Source: JBEGHD01 sp049334165
Lineage (GTDB): Bacteria; Bacteroidota; Bacteroidia; Flavobacteriales_D; Sanyastnellaceae
Assembly (NCBI GenBank): GCA_049334165.1
Contig: JBEGHD010000018.1
Length of the DNA: 64,000 bases
Direction: 5' to 3' (one strand)
Shown here: piece by piece, positions 16,680 through 23,571 of the stretch
Layout of the letters: every line of letters begins with the position of its first letter
Numbering within the stretch: position 1 is the stretch's first letter
Program-made: the position numbers and the translations under genes
The notes under the pieces: model-generated
Databases searched by the model: none
What the model saw: the letters and a program-made list of their open reading frames with translations, nothing else
Told to the model about the DNA's origin: nothing

Positions 16680-16805
16680 GATCAAAGACCGATTGCCTTG
16701 TCGGCAATTCTGGGTCTTTTTCATTCTGCCCCTTCTTCAAGCAAGCTTGAGTCGGATTAGAATGAAAAAGACCGGTTTCGCAACATGCGAAACCGGTCTT
16801 TGATC
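16680..16805. repeat. Nested four-arm inverted repeat between tRNA-Arg and SLC12-like gene
   Basis: The outer arms GATCAAAGACCG (16680-16691) and CGGTCTTTGATC (16794-16805) are perfect reverse complements. Inside them the arms 16713-16727 and 16759-16773 are a second perfect 15-bp inverted pair, and TCAAGC/GCTTGA pair at the centre. Because all four arms share AAAGACC/GGTCTTT, the region can fold either as one long cruciform or as two local hairpins (16684-16719 and 16767-16801). The right-hand hairpin acts as a terminator on the minus strand. Confidence 0.7.
16765..16801 (-). terminator. Terminator downstream of tRNA-Arg
   Basis: A perfect 16-bp stem (16767-16782 with 16786-16801) with a 3-nt loop. 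On the minus strand it is followed by five T residues. It lies 10 bp after the 3' end of tRNA-Arg and should end the tRNA transcript before the SLC12-like gene. Confidence 0.75.
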
Positions 16806-16811
16806 ATCTAG

Positions 16812-16885
16812 TGATCGCGCCAGGATTCGAACCTGGGACCGTCTGCTTAGAAGGCAGATGCTCTATCCAGCTGAGCTACGCGACC
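16812..16885 (-). tRNA. tRNA-Arg (anticodon TCT)
   Basis: 74 nt on the minus strand fold as a full cloverleaf. The acceptor is GGTCGCG with CGCGATC plus discriminator A. The D stem is GCTC/GAGC. The anticodon stem is TCTGC/GCAGA with loop CTTCTAA, giving anticodon TCT. The T arm is CCAGG-TTCGAAT-CCTGG. CCA is not encoded. It reads AGA codons. It lies directly after the three tandem tRNA-derived units, in the same orientation. Confidence 0.95.
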
Positions 16886-17134
16886 ATTACTTTACCTCAT
16901 TTCAGTCGAACCTGGAACCGTCCCGGTTTAAGAAACCGGGATGCTCTATCCAGCTGAGGTACGCGACCATTACTTTACCTCATTTCAGTCGAATCTGGAA
17001 CCGTCCCGGTTTAAGAAACCGGGATGCTCTATCCAGCTGAGCTACGCGACCATTACTTTACCTCATTTCAGTCGAATCTGGAACCGTCCCGGTTTAAGAA
17101 ACCGGGATGCTCTATCCAGCTGAGCTACGCGACC
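16886..17134 (-). repeat. Three tandem 83-bp tRNA-derived units
   Basis: Units at 16886-16968, 16969-17051 and 17052-17134. The last two are identical; the first differs at two positions. On the minus strand each begins like the adjacent tRNA (GGTCGCGTAGCTCAGCTGG and so on), keeps the acceptor 5' strand, D arm and an anticodon-like arm, and then diverges. The anticodon stem is 7 bp with loop TTCTTAA (CTT in anticodon position). The T-stem 3' strand and acceptor 3' strand are replaced by ~20 nt that cannot pair. They are therefore not functional tRNAs as drawn but amplified tRNA remnants. They would be transcribed with tRNA-Arg. Confidence 0.85.
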
Positions 17135-17139
17135 AAAAG

Positions 17140-17163
17140 GCCCGCTAATCGTTTTTAGCGGGC
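17140..17163 (-). promoter_or_regulatory. 5'-leader hairpin of the tRNA array
   Basis: A perfect 9-bp stem (GCCCGCTAA with TTAGCGGGC) with a 6-nt loop, 6 bp upstream of the first tRNA-derived unit. It starts close to the expected transcription start from the -7 element at 17166-17173. It could also be a weak terminator for the 17239-17598 gene (only four T follow on the minus strand). Confidence 0.55.
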
Positions 17164-17165
17164 GG

Positions 17166-17173
17166 CAAAGATA
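17166..17173 (-). promoter_or_regulatory. Putative -7 element for the tRNA array
   Basis: On the minus strand this reads TATCTTTG, matching TAnnTTTG, followed by a GC-rich stretch. It lies 32 nt before the first tRNA-derived unit. Confidence 0.4.
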
Positions 17174-17238
17174 TATATTATTTTGAATCTAGCATAAGAA
17201 TTTGCAGGTAGGAAGTCAGGCTTTCTGATTCTCAAAAA

Positions 17239-17598
17239 TTAAGATAAAAGATAAGTAACTGCCTTTTCTCTATCGATGAAAAAACGCACCGGGAAGCCAT
17301 TAGAGTAAACTATACTTTCGTAGAGGCGAGCTTTTTGAGTTTTCTGTACTTTCACTACGACAGCAATCTTCAATGCTCGCAGCTTGGGAGGGAAGTTTCT
17401 CAGGAAATTGACGATCTCCAGTTCTGAAAGGTCTGCTTTTGCTTCAATGGTTTCAATCAGAATACGATTTTCGTTTTGATCAATCACATTCTTGGAGAGA
17501 AGGGAAACTAACAGTTCCAGGTCCTTGCTTCGGATATTTCCGCGCAGGATCAGGTACGGGCAGCTTGCCCGCTCTAGCCGTGTTAGTTCGTATTCCAA
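17239..17598 (-). CDS. Small conserved-type protein, STAS/SpoIIAA-like fold possible
   Basis: 119 residues. Alternating hydrophobic strands and helices (CPYLILRGNIRSKDLELLVSLL, NRILIETIEAKADLSELEIVNFL, LKIAVVVKV, IVYSNGFPVRFFIDREKAVTYL) fit the STAS or SpoIIAA-like alpha/beta pattern seen in many small Bacteroidota proteins. I see no catalytic motif. It is transcribed away from rsmE, with an 87-bp divergent gap. Function unknown. Confidence 0.6.
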   Translation of the reverse strand: MEYELTRLERASCPYLILRGNIRSKDLELLVSLLSKNVIDQNENRILIETIEAKADLSELEIVNFLRNFPPKLRALKIAVVVKVQKTQKARLYESIVYSNGFPVRFFIDREKAVTYLLS

Positions 17599-17685
17599 GA
17601 AAAGGTGTTATTTGAGTATGCCAGAGGAAGTTACAAAATAATGCAGTTGCATGCCATTCAAAATTAAAATCTATTTCTTTGTGGA

Positions 17686-18390
17686 ATGCAATTGTTCTAT
17701 TTCCCACGTACATCAGACAACACCATTGAATTGCCCGCTGACGAATCTCGCCACCTGGTGAAGGTGCTCAGAAAGAAGGTGGGAGATATCGTTCACGCCA
17801 CCGATGGAGAAGGGTTTTTGATTGAGGCTAAACTGCTCGATGAAAACCACAGAGGCGTTCGACTCGAAAAGTTGAAAGAAGAAAAGCAACCGGAAAGGAC
17901 GTATGAATTCACTTTGGCAATCGCTCCTGTAAAAAACAATGACCGACTTGAGTGGTGCATCGAAAAGGCCACTGAAATTGGAGTGACCCGCATTGTGCCA
18001 ATTCTCTGTGAACACGCAGAAAGAAAAAAAATAAAACTCGATAGATTAGAGAGAATTGCTATCTCTGCAATGAAACAATCTAATCAGTTTTATAAACCTC
18101 AAATTGAGGAGTTGACGAAGTTCAAAGACTTCATTGAGGAACGAGGCGAAGGAGAACGGTATATCGCGCACTGCGAAGAAGACCAGCCCAGGAGACAATT
18201 TGTATCGCAGGTGAAATCTGGTGTACCAACTACCATTCTTATCGGTCCTGAAGGCGACTTCTCGCCCGATGAAATTGAACAAGCATTAGAAAGTGGCTTT
18301 GGTCCAGTGGCACTTGGTAACACTCGATTGCGCACGGAAACGGCTGCTGTGGTAAGCGCAACTATCGTTGCTTCGAAAAATGCTTTTTAA
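17686..18390 (+). CDS. rsmE: 16S rRNA m3U1498 methyltransferase RsmE
   Basis: 234 residues, the normal length. The N-terminal PUA-like part has the family start MQLFYFP and ESRHLVKVLRKKVGD. The C-terminal SPOUT (trefoil-knot) part has the SAM-binding motifs ILIGPEGDFSPDEIEQA and LGNTRLRTETAA, which are diagnostic for RsmE. It methylates N3 of U1498 in 16S rRNA in the cytoplasm. It runs convergent with the DUF551 gene, with 3 bp between the stop codons. Confidence 0.95.
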   Translation: MQLFYFPRTSDNTIELPADESRHLVKVLRKKVGDIVHATDGEGFLIEAKLLDENHRGVRLEKLKEEKQPERTYEFTLAIAPVKNNDRLEWCIEKATEIGVTRIVPILCEHAERKKIKLDRLERIAISAMKQSNQFYKPQIEELTKFKDFIEERGEGERYIAHCEEDQPRRQFVSQVKSGVPTTILIGPEGDFSPDEIEQALESGFGPVALGNTRLRTETAAVVSATIVASKNAF

Positions 18391-18393
18391 GGC

Positions 18394-18675
18394 TTACTTT
18401 TCTGGTCCTTCGGGAATTGGCATCCAGTGAGTCACATCACCAAAAAAGTGATTGCTGTTTCCTTCGCCCTGCCAAAAATGAGGACCGTGTTTCTGTCTTT
18501 TCTCTGTTCCTTCTTCGTAAAAATTTTTGAGAAAGTGGAGGACAATTACTTCACGGATCTCAAACTCCAGTGTCTTTCCGGGAAGGAATACCTTGTTCTC
18601 TGGAATAAAAGCCAACACGCGCTGGCCATTTTCGGGTAGTTTTTTAGAAATGTCGATCCAATCCAAAAGGCTCAT
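18394..18675 (-). CDS. DUF551 domain protein
   Basis: 93 residues. The opening DWIDISKKLPENGQRVLAFIP and closing FGDVTHWMPIPEGP are the two ends of the DUF551 consensus (a W-x-x-I-x-x-x-L-P-x-x-G start and a V-x-H-W-M-P-L-P-x-P end). The domain is short and common in phage and bacterial genomes, with no known activity. Its start codon overlaps the end of the receiver gene by 32 bp on the same strand, so translational coupling is likely. Confidence 0.75.
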   Translation of the reverse strand: MSLLDWIDISKKLPENGQRVLAFIPENKVFLPGKTLEFEIREVIVLHFLKNFYEEGTEKRQKHGPHFWQGEGNSNHFFGDVTHWMPIPEGPEK

Positions 18676-19057
18676 ATCTTTTTTGACAGATGAAACGTTC
18701 GATTTTTTCTTCAGTTAAAGGCTTTTCAATGTAGTATTTGACTGCATCAAATTGGGTTGATTTTTCAATATCAGCAAAATGCAACGAGGAACTCAACATG
18801 ATCACATCTGGATTTATCGGAATGGTTTTCAACTGTGTTAAAAACTCCCATCCGTTCATTTCTGGCATGTTGATATCCAGGAGAATAAGATCTGGCTCAG
18901 CAACCTTTCCCTCTTTCAAATATTGAAGAACGAGTGTAGCATCCTGAAATGAGTTGACCATCACTTTTGGAAGGCAGAAGGACACGAACTGTCTGTTTAA
19001 TAGACAGTTAATTCTGTCGTCATCAATTATCAGAATATGTTTATAAGTACATTCCAC
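18644..19057 (-). CDS. Stand-alone response regulator receiver
   Basis: 137 residues, a single CheY-like domain. It has IIDDDRINC, phosphoacceptor Asp61 (LILLDINMPEMNGW), LSSSLHFADIE in place of the usual Thr/Ser strand, and a conserved Lys in YIEKPLTEEK. There is no output domain. It is close in plan to the receiver at 11543. The last 32 bp overlap the DUF551 gene, which is an odd partner for a receiver and may be coincidental. The start ATG at 19057 fits the domain boundary. Confidence 0.88.
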   Translation of the reverse strand: MECTYKHILIIDDDRINCLLNRQFVSFCLPKVMVNSFQDATLVLQYLKEGKVAEPDLILLDINMPEMNGWEFLTQLKTIPINPDVIMLSSSLHFADIEKSTQFDAVKYYIEKPLTEEKIERFICQKRYEPFGLDRHF

Positions 19058-19190
19058 TGCTTCCTGTAAAAGTCTGAATTTAAGAGCCTTTTGTAGCTAC
19101 ATGTAAAGCTAGCTAAAAAATAGGCTGTGTGAAGAACATGTGGACTTCTTGTTAATGCAGCAATGTGCATTACTCGTTATCAACAGGAAA

Positions 19191-20042
19191 TTAACGAGAT
19201 ATGAACACTGCGGTTCCTATTTTCATCATCGCATCATAGTCAGTCTTATTCCACACTGTGCCCGATTCGCTAATCTGATAATGCTTGTCAGTCAAAGTGA
19301 TCAAAAAGGGGTAGTTTTCATCATCACTTTTTTGCCCTGAACCCACTTTATGATCACGCCCCTGGCTGTCGTACCAAACAAGTGAAGAGTCGGGAAGCAA
19401 GAAGTAATTTTTTGTATCTGAAATGAAGTTGACGGATAGCACGGGGGTTTCAAATACTCGGTCCACAAACTCACATTTAATCCTTTCAAGGCCAGACTTA
19501 CTCGCTTCGTTCCATCCATTTGCAGCAGCAATTTTCCTCTGGTTTCTTGGAGGGTGCGAGTCAGAGCCCTGGTGTGTGCCTGTGAACGGTATAACCGCTA
19601 AGGCCTCTTTTTTACTTGCTCCCAGGCGATAGAGAATGTAGCCAGCAAATCGATCGCATTTCAATTCGTCCAATTTGTCGATATCTGCAGGGTTTAGGGT
19701 GTGACCCAAAAAATGATGAGCCATTTCGTGCGCGAGGATGCTCACTACAGACCAATCAGTTTGCGATGAATCCCGTATTTGCCCTAGCGCAACCGGATTG
19801 AAAGCGATGTGTTGTTCGTTCGCCTTGATGTATGCAACGGCTTTTGTTACAGAGTGATCTTCAGTCACGATCATTTCTGGAAAAAGACCTGAAATGCTAC
19901 AGATTTGATTCACAATAACCTTTGCCTGTTGCTCTGTGAAATAGGATTGTGAGAACAGGTTTGAAGAATAAATGAGACCAATGAAAATCAATATAAAAAG
20001 GCGCATAAAAGTCTTTTGTTTCAGACTTGAATGCGCCTTCAT
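19191..20042 (-). CDS. Secreted M48-like zinc metallopeptidase
   Basis: About 283 residues from the ATG at 20042, or 271 from the ATG at 20006; both give a signal peptide (MRLFILIFIGLIYSSNLFSQ). The zinc site is HEMAHHFLGH (HExxH plus a third His), followed by DKLDELKCDRFAGYILYRLG, which supplies the Glu/Asp ligand region of M48-type gluzincins. The family cleaves periplasmic or outer-membrane proteins. The C-terminal ~100 residues (SVNFISDTKNYFLLPDSSLVWYD and so on) look like a separate beta-rich domain. The start codon region lies in the terminator hairpin of the upstream gene, which makes the start and expression level uncertain. Confidence 0.75.
   Translation of the reverse strand: MKAHSSLKQKTFMRLFILIFIGLIYSSNLFSQSYFTEQQAKVIVNQICSISGLFPEMIVTEDHSVTKAVAYIKANEQHIAFNPVALGQIRDSSQTDWSVVSILAHEMAHHFLGHTLNPADIDKLDELKCDRFAGYILYRLGASKKEALAVIPFTGTHQGSDSHPPRNQRKIAAANGWNEASKSGLERIKCEFVDRVFETPVLSVNFISDTKNYFLLPDSSLVWYDSQGRDHKVGSGQKSDDENYPFLITLTDKHYQISESGTVWNKTDYDAMMKIGTAVFISR
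19995..20039 (-). terminator. Terminator of the T9SS gene, overlapping the next gene's start
   Basis: A hairpin with a 9-bp outer stem (ATGCGCCTT 20031-20039 with AAGGCGCAT 19998-20006), an inner 5-bp stem and a 10-nt loop. On the minus strand it is followed by about five T. It lies 23 bp after the stop of the 20062-20892 gene. The ATG at 20006-20004 is inside its 3' arm. Confidence 0.7.
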
Positions 20043-20061
20043 GAGTTGCGTTGTAAAGCTT

Positions 20062-20892
20062 TTACTTTTCCACCTTAATGAATCTTTCGCTGAGTATTTC
20101 ACCGCTGGCAGTTTGAATCTTTACGATATAGCTACCGGCTGAATAATCGGAAATATCGAGCATGACTTTATTGAAAAAGCTACCTAGTTGTTTTTCTTCC
20201 ACAAGCTGGCCTTTCATGCTGAAAACTTTGATAGTTCCCGATTCATTTCCTTCCAAATCGTAGTCGATAGTAATCTGTGAGTCTGAAGGGTTGGGGTATA
20301 ACTTCACTTGATCCAAAATTTCATCTTCTTCTGTCAGACCAGTCATAGTGCTATCCATCCTTGAAGTATTTCTCGGAAGTTGCCCGCATAGATGATATAT
20401 TCTACTTAAAGGAGCACCCCAAACACTTCCTTCAAGATGAAGTAGGCTACCATTGGAGCCAGACACAATTCCGTTGGACTCGGGTGTAGCCGTATTAAAT
20501 GCATTGTAAACAACGTCTTCTTCACTCAGTAATTCTGTTTCATCTTCGCGAATCACTTTCGTCCAGACTTGTGTTTGGCCTGACCAGGAAATTAAATATT
20601 CAATGTTGGTGGTGTCACAGTCAAACAAAGTTCTTGAGACGTGAAACATGTTGTACTGACCTGATCCTTGATAATTATAGGGAATGTCTACTGAGCGATA
20701 CAAAGTATAGTCTTCATTGTAAAGATCAAAGTGGTTTTCTGAAGGTTCGTATACCAGGATTTTCGGCATGTCGTGATCTATGAGTAATACCCGAACTTCG
20801 TAAGAGTAGCCTTCGATTTCGGCAATCTCGTCAATCTGACCAAAAGATAAATAGGCAAGAAATAAGAACGGTAGTAAGATTAATTTTTTCAT
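20062..20892 (-). CDS. Secreted protein with T9SS type A sorting domain
   Basis: 276 residues. The signal peptide is MKKLILLPFLFLAYLSFGQ. The middle (~20-190) is a beta-rich region with no recognised domain (for example GQYNMFHVSRTLFDCDTTNIEYLISWSG). The C-terminal ~80 residues, starting LYPNPSDSQITIDY and including GTIKVFSMKGQLV and AGSYIVKIQ, are a type A T9SS C-terminal domain. The protein is therefore expected to be secreted and surface-attached. Function unknown. Its 5' leader has an inverted repeat whose 3' arm abuts the ATG. Confidence 0.82.
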   Translation of the reverse strand: MKKLILLPFLFLAYLSFGQIDEIAEIEGYSYEVRVLLIDHDMPKILVYEPSENHFDLYNEDYTLYRSVDIPYNYQGSGQYNMFHVSRTLFDCDTTNIEYLISWSGQTQVWTKVIREDETELLSEEDVVYNAFNTATPESNGIVSGSNGSLLHLEGSVWGAPLSRIYHLCGQLPRNTSRMDSTMTGLTEEDEILDQVKLYPNPSDSQITIDYDLEGNESGTIKVFSMKGQLVEEKQLGSFFNKVMLDISDYSAGSYIVKIQTASGEILSERFIKVEK

Positions 20893-20975
20893 AATTAGAG
20901 GTTTTGGTTTTTATGTTGAACTCTCTTTTTCAAGAGAGAATTCTTCAATATAAAGAAAATCTTAAACCTCTAATT
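20893..20975 (-). promoter_or_regulatory. Possible structured 5' leader of the T9SS gene
   Basis: Perfect 12-bp arms AATTAGAGGTTT (20893-20904) and AAACCTCTAATT (20964-20975) enclose a second hairpin (CTCTCTT/AAGAGAG, 20921-20938). In the minus-strand RNA the 3' arm ends exactly before the ATG at 20892, so folding would cover the ribosome entry region. Confidence 0.45.
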
Positions 20976-21016
20976 CTAAATTTTATCAGTAGCTTGAAGT
21001 CCAGTCGAATGTTAGC

Positions 21017-21433
21017 CTAATCCAAACAGCTTCCTTTTGCAGTCCACCACGGGTGGATTTCGTATTTGAGTCTTCCGGCTTTCACCAGAGGGTCCTGGCT
21101 AACCCATTCCACAACTTCTTCTTTGGTGTCCAGGTCGAAGATGAGAATACCCCGCTTTTCGGTTTGATCTCCAAAGGGTCCGGCCATTTTCACCACTCCC
21201 TCATCAGCCATTTTGTTGATGTGACCCAGGTGGCCTTCCTGAAGCTCAGTAGACTTTTCTCGTGAGACCTCTTCCTGATTGTCACCAGTCAAATAGATCA
21301 ACATGAAATACTGCTTCATTACATAAGTGGTGTCGCCTTCAGTCATCTCGAATTCCCGAGGATTCGACTTTTCTTCCTGAGCTGAAGCAAATCCACTGGT
21401 AAGGAGCAATGCAAAAAAGAGTAGCTCTTTCAT
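21017..21433 (-). CDS. Secreted YCII-domain protein
   Basis: 138 residues. The signal peptide MKELLFFALLLTSGFASAQ is followed by a YCII-related ferredoxin-like domain: YFMLIYLTGDNQ, EGHLGHINKMADEGVVKMAGPFGD, KRGILIFDLDTKEEVVEW, DPLVKAGRLKYEIHPWW. The conserved His of the family is in EGHLGHI, and the Asp in the DPL turn. YCII proteins are usually cytoplasmic; the exported form is a Bacteroidota speciality. It starts 11 bp after the stop of the enoyl-CoA hydratase gene, so the two are probably one operon. Confidence 0.8.
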   Translation of the reverse strand: MKELLFFALLLTSGFASAQEEKSNPREFEMTEGDTTYVMKQYFMLIYLTGDNQEEVSREKSTELQEGHLGHINKMADEGVVKMAGPFGDQTEKRGILIFDLDTKEEVVEWVSQDPLVKAGRLKYEIHPWWTAKGSCLD

Positions 21434-21444
21434 CGATTCGAGTT

Positions 21445-22221
21445 TTATTTTCCTTTGAAATTCGGTTTGCGCTTTTCGAGAAAAGCATTCACGCCTTCCT
21501 GATAATCCTCAGTTTGACCGGCAGTTGTTTGTAGTGCATCTTCCAAATCGAGTTGTTGCTTGAGCGTGTTTGCCGCGGAGCTGTTGAGCGCGCGCTTGGT
21601 TAGTCCAATTCCACGAGTTGGCATGGACGCCAGTTTGGCGGTCATTTTATCAATTTCCGATTCAAAGTCTACGTCTTCAATGGCTTTGTAAATCATTCCC
21701 ATATTTTCGGCATCTTCTGCGCAGATCTTATCTCCCAGCATCATGAGGGCGCTGGCTTTTTGATAACCTATAATCCGTGGGAGAATGTAAGTTCCTCCGG
21801 AGTCGGGAATGAGACCAATTTTACTAAAAGCCTGGATGAAATCGGCACACTTCCTGGCAACTACAATGTCGCAGGCCAGAGCAATGTTAGCTCCTGCGCC
21901 TGCCGCCACTCCGTTTACTGCAGCGACAATTGGCTTTTCGATGCTTCTGATTTTCAGAATTATCGGGTTGTAGTGCTCACTTACGATTTGTGTCAGTTCT
22001 GGACCTTCTGGATCGATTGCTTCCTGCAAATCCTGACCGGCACAAAATGCTTTGCCAGAACCGGTGATTACGATACATCGTACCTCTTTGTCTTTGTCGC
22101 ATTCGCGCAGCCTGTCTTGCATCTGCAGAGCCATTTGGCGATTGAAGCTGTTGAACTTATCAGGTCGGTTGAGAGTAATTCTGGCTACCCCGTCTTTTTT
22201 CTCGAATAAAATTGAATCCAT
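21445..22221 (-). CDS. paaG: Enoyl-CoA hydratase/isomerase (PaaG-like)
   Basis: 258 residues from the ATG at 22221. The crotonase fold is evident from RITLNRPDKFNSFNRQM, the oxyanion-hole strands GSGKAFCAGQDLQE and AAVNGVAAGAGANIALACDIVVA, and SKIGLIPDSGGTYILPRIIG. The Asp in IPDSGG (rather than Glu pairs) and the overall motif pattern match PaaG, the 1,2-epoxyphenylacetyl-CoA isomerase, and related isomerases better than a plain hydratase. No other phenylacetate-pathway gene is in the window, so the symbol is tentative. It is followed by a YCII-domain gene. Confidence 0.75.
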   Translation of the reverse strand: MDSILFEKKDGVARITLNRPDKFNSFNRQMALQMQDRLRECDKDKEVRCIVITGSGKAFCAGQDLQEAIDPEGPELTQIVSEHYNPIILKIRSIEKPIVAAVNGVAAGAGANIALACDIVVARKCADFIQAFSKIGLIPDSGGTYILPRIIGYQKASALMMLGDKICAEDAENMGMIYKAIEDVDFESEIDKMTAKLASMPTRGIGLTKRALNSSAANTLKQQLDLEDALQTTAGQTEDYQEGVNAFLEKRKPNFKGK

Positions 22222-22308
22222 AATCACATTGCATTTTGTGTGACGAAAATATCGAATTACTGCGGAATCTGGAATTTGAGCCTCGCTAATTCACAATAAA
22301 CGAGCTCT

Positions 22309-22316
22309 ACATTTGA
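22309..22316 (+). promoter_or_regulatory. Putative -7 element for smpB
   Basis: TACATTTG matches TAnnTTTG, 44 nt before the chosen ATG at 22361. It overlaps the upstream in-frame ATG at 22313, which supports the later start. Confidence 0.4.
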
Positions 22317-22360
22317 TGATGGGAAGGCGTTTAGTAAATTCGCACTTCGCAAAGTTCACT

Positions 22361-22801
22361 ATGGGCGTAGAGATAAAAAATAAAAAGGCAAAATTTGAAT
22401 ATCACCTGCTGGACAAGTATGTGGCGGGGATTCAACTGAATGGCACGGAGATCAAATCCATTCGGCAGAATAAGGCTAGCATTGTGGAAGCCTACTGCAA
22501 ATTGGAAAAGGACGAGCTCTTTGTGTACAACATGTATATTGCCGAATACGAAAATGCCAGCCATTACAACCACGACCCAAAGCGCAAGAGAAAACTCCTT
22601 TTGAATCGCAGCGAGATCAACAAGATTGAGCGAAAGATGAAGGACGTTGGCCTGACGATTATTCCAGTTTTACTTTTCATAAACGAAAGAGGATTAGCCA
22701 AACTGGAGATTGCGGTTGCCAAAGGGAAAAAGCTCTACGATAAAAGAGAAGATCTCAAGCAAAAAGATTTGAAACGAGAGATTGATCGCGGAATCCGCTA
22801 G
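22361..22801 (+). CDS. smpB: SsrA-binding protein SmpB
   Basis: 146 residues from the ATG at 22361 (MGVEIKNKKAKFEYHLLDKY). The family motifs are all present: GIQLNGTEIKSIRQNKASIVEAYC, YIAEYENASHYNHDPKRKRKLLL and the basic C-terminal tail KREIDRGIR. It binds tmRNA and guides it to stalled ribosomes for trans-translation. The ssrA gene is not in this window. An upstream in-frame start at 22313 would add 16 residues not found in the family. The stop overlaps that of the convergent gene by 4 bp. Confidence 0.95.
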   Translation: MGVEIKNKKAKFEYHLLDKYVAGIQLNGTEIKSIRQNKASIVEAYCKLEKDELFVYNMYIAEYENASHYNHDPKRKRKLLLNRSEINKIERKMKDVGLTIIPVLLFINERGLAKLEIAVAKGKKLYDKREDLKQKDLKREIDRGIR

Positions 22802-23340
22802 GCTGTCACTTTGTACTTTTCAGAAAACTTGTCCCAATTCCATAGGAAGTTTTTCATCATGTCATCCAGATTCTTTAGAAAAATCGGATTTGGTGTTTTG
22901 AGACTCTTAAAATAATCCTCCTGGAAATCGTTGAGATTATACTTATAAAAGACACCCTTTGACATGGCGTAGAGTGTGGTCTTCGAAGGCATATTCACGC
23001 GCTTCAGGTAGTCCTTGTATTCCTTGATCAGCTGAGCAAACTCATTCGTTTTCATTTCGAAAACATCCGCGAATTTTTCTACACATTTTCTGATAATTAC
23101 CTGATCGTGTCCCTGGTTAAAATATCTTGGAATATAATTGAAGTTACCGGCAATCACGATCATCAGAAAGCGACCATAATCATCGGGATCGATATTTGGG
23201 TTTCTGACAAACTGTGGGCAGTCGTTGATGAATCCGGCAATTTCGGGGAAACCTTTTTCCACGGATTCAATCATCGAGTTGACGAAAATATTCGCCACCT
23301 GATTGTCATTCAATTTTCTCTTTCCAAATATTGTCAACAT
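22798..23340 (-). CDS. Conserved-looking cytoplasmic protein, unknown function
   Basis: 180 residues, mainly helical, without signal peptide or membrane segment. Notable features are DNQVANIFVNSMIESVEKGFPEIAGFIND near the start, YLKRVNMPSKTTLYAMSKGVFYKYNL in the middle, and a C-terminus rich in Trp and Phe (NFLWNWDKFSEKY). I do not recognise a named family. Convergent with smpB, with a 4-bp overlap of stop codons, and separated from pyrD by a 231-bp divergent gap. Confidence 0.65.
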   Translation of the reverse strand: MLTIFGKRKLNDNQVANIFVNSMIESVEKGFPEIAGFINDCPQFVRNPNIDPDDYGRFLMIVIAGNFNYIPRYFNQGHDQVIIRKCVEKFADVFEMKTNEFAQLIKEYKDYLKRVNMPSKTTLYAMSKGVFYKYNLNDFQEDYFKSLKTPNPIFLKNLDDMMKNFLWNWDKFSEKYKVTA

Positions 23341-23544
23341 AAGAAGACAAGGTTATCAGTATATGAATCTATTAACACAAATATATCATGAGATACAGCG
23401 GAAATAAAGGGGGGGCATTGTTGGACTTTTAACAAAGTTATCAACGTCTATAAAAGCTATCGCTGTTTTGGTTGTAGATTTCATGGTTAAAAAATTTTCA
23501 CTCAGTGTGTTCACTGTGCGTGCTCCGGTTTTGGCCTTAAGTTG

Positions 23545-23552
23545 TACTTTTG
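23545..23552 (+). promoter_or_regulatory. Putative -7 element for pyrD
   Basis: TACTTTTG matches TAnnTTTG, 19 nt before the ATG at 23572. It overlaps the longer TTG-started frame at 23542, supporting the later start. Confidence 0.45.
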
Positions 23553-23571
23553 CACTCCAAAACCGCGCTCC

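Noticed and set aside
16886..17134. CRISPR-like tandem repeat
   Set aside because: The three units are directly adjacent and 83 bp each, with no unique spacers between, and are tRNA-derived. They do not form a CRISPR array.
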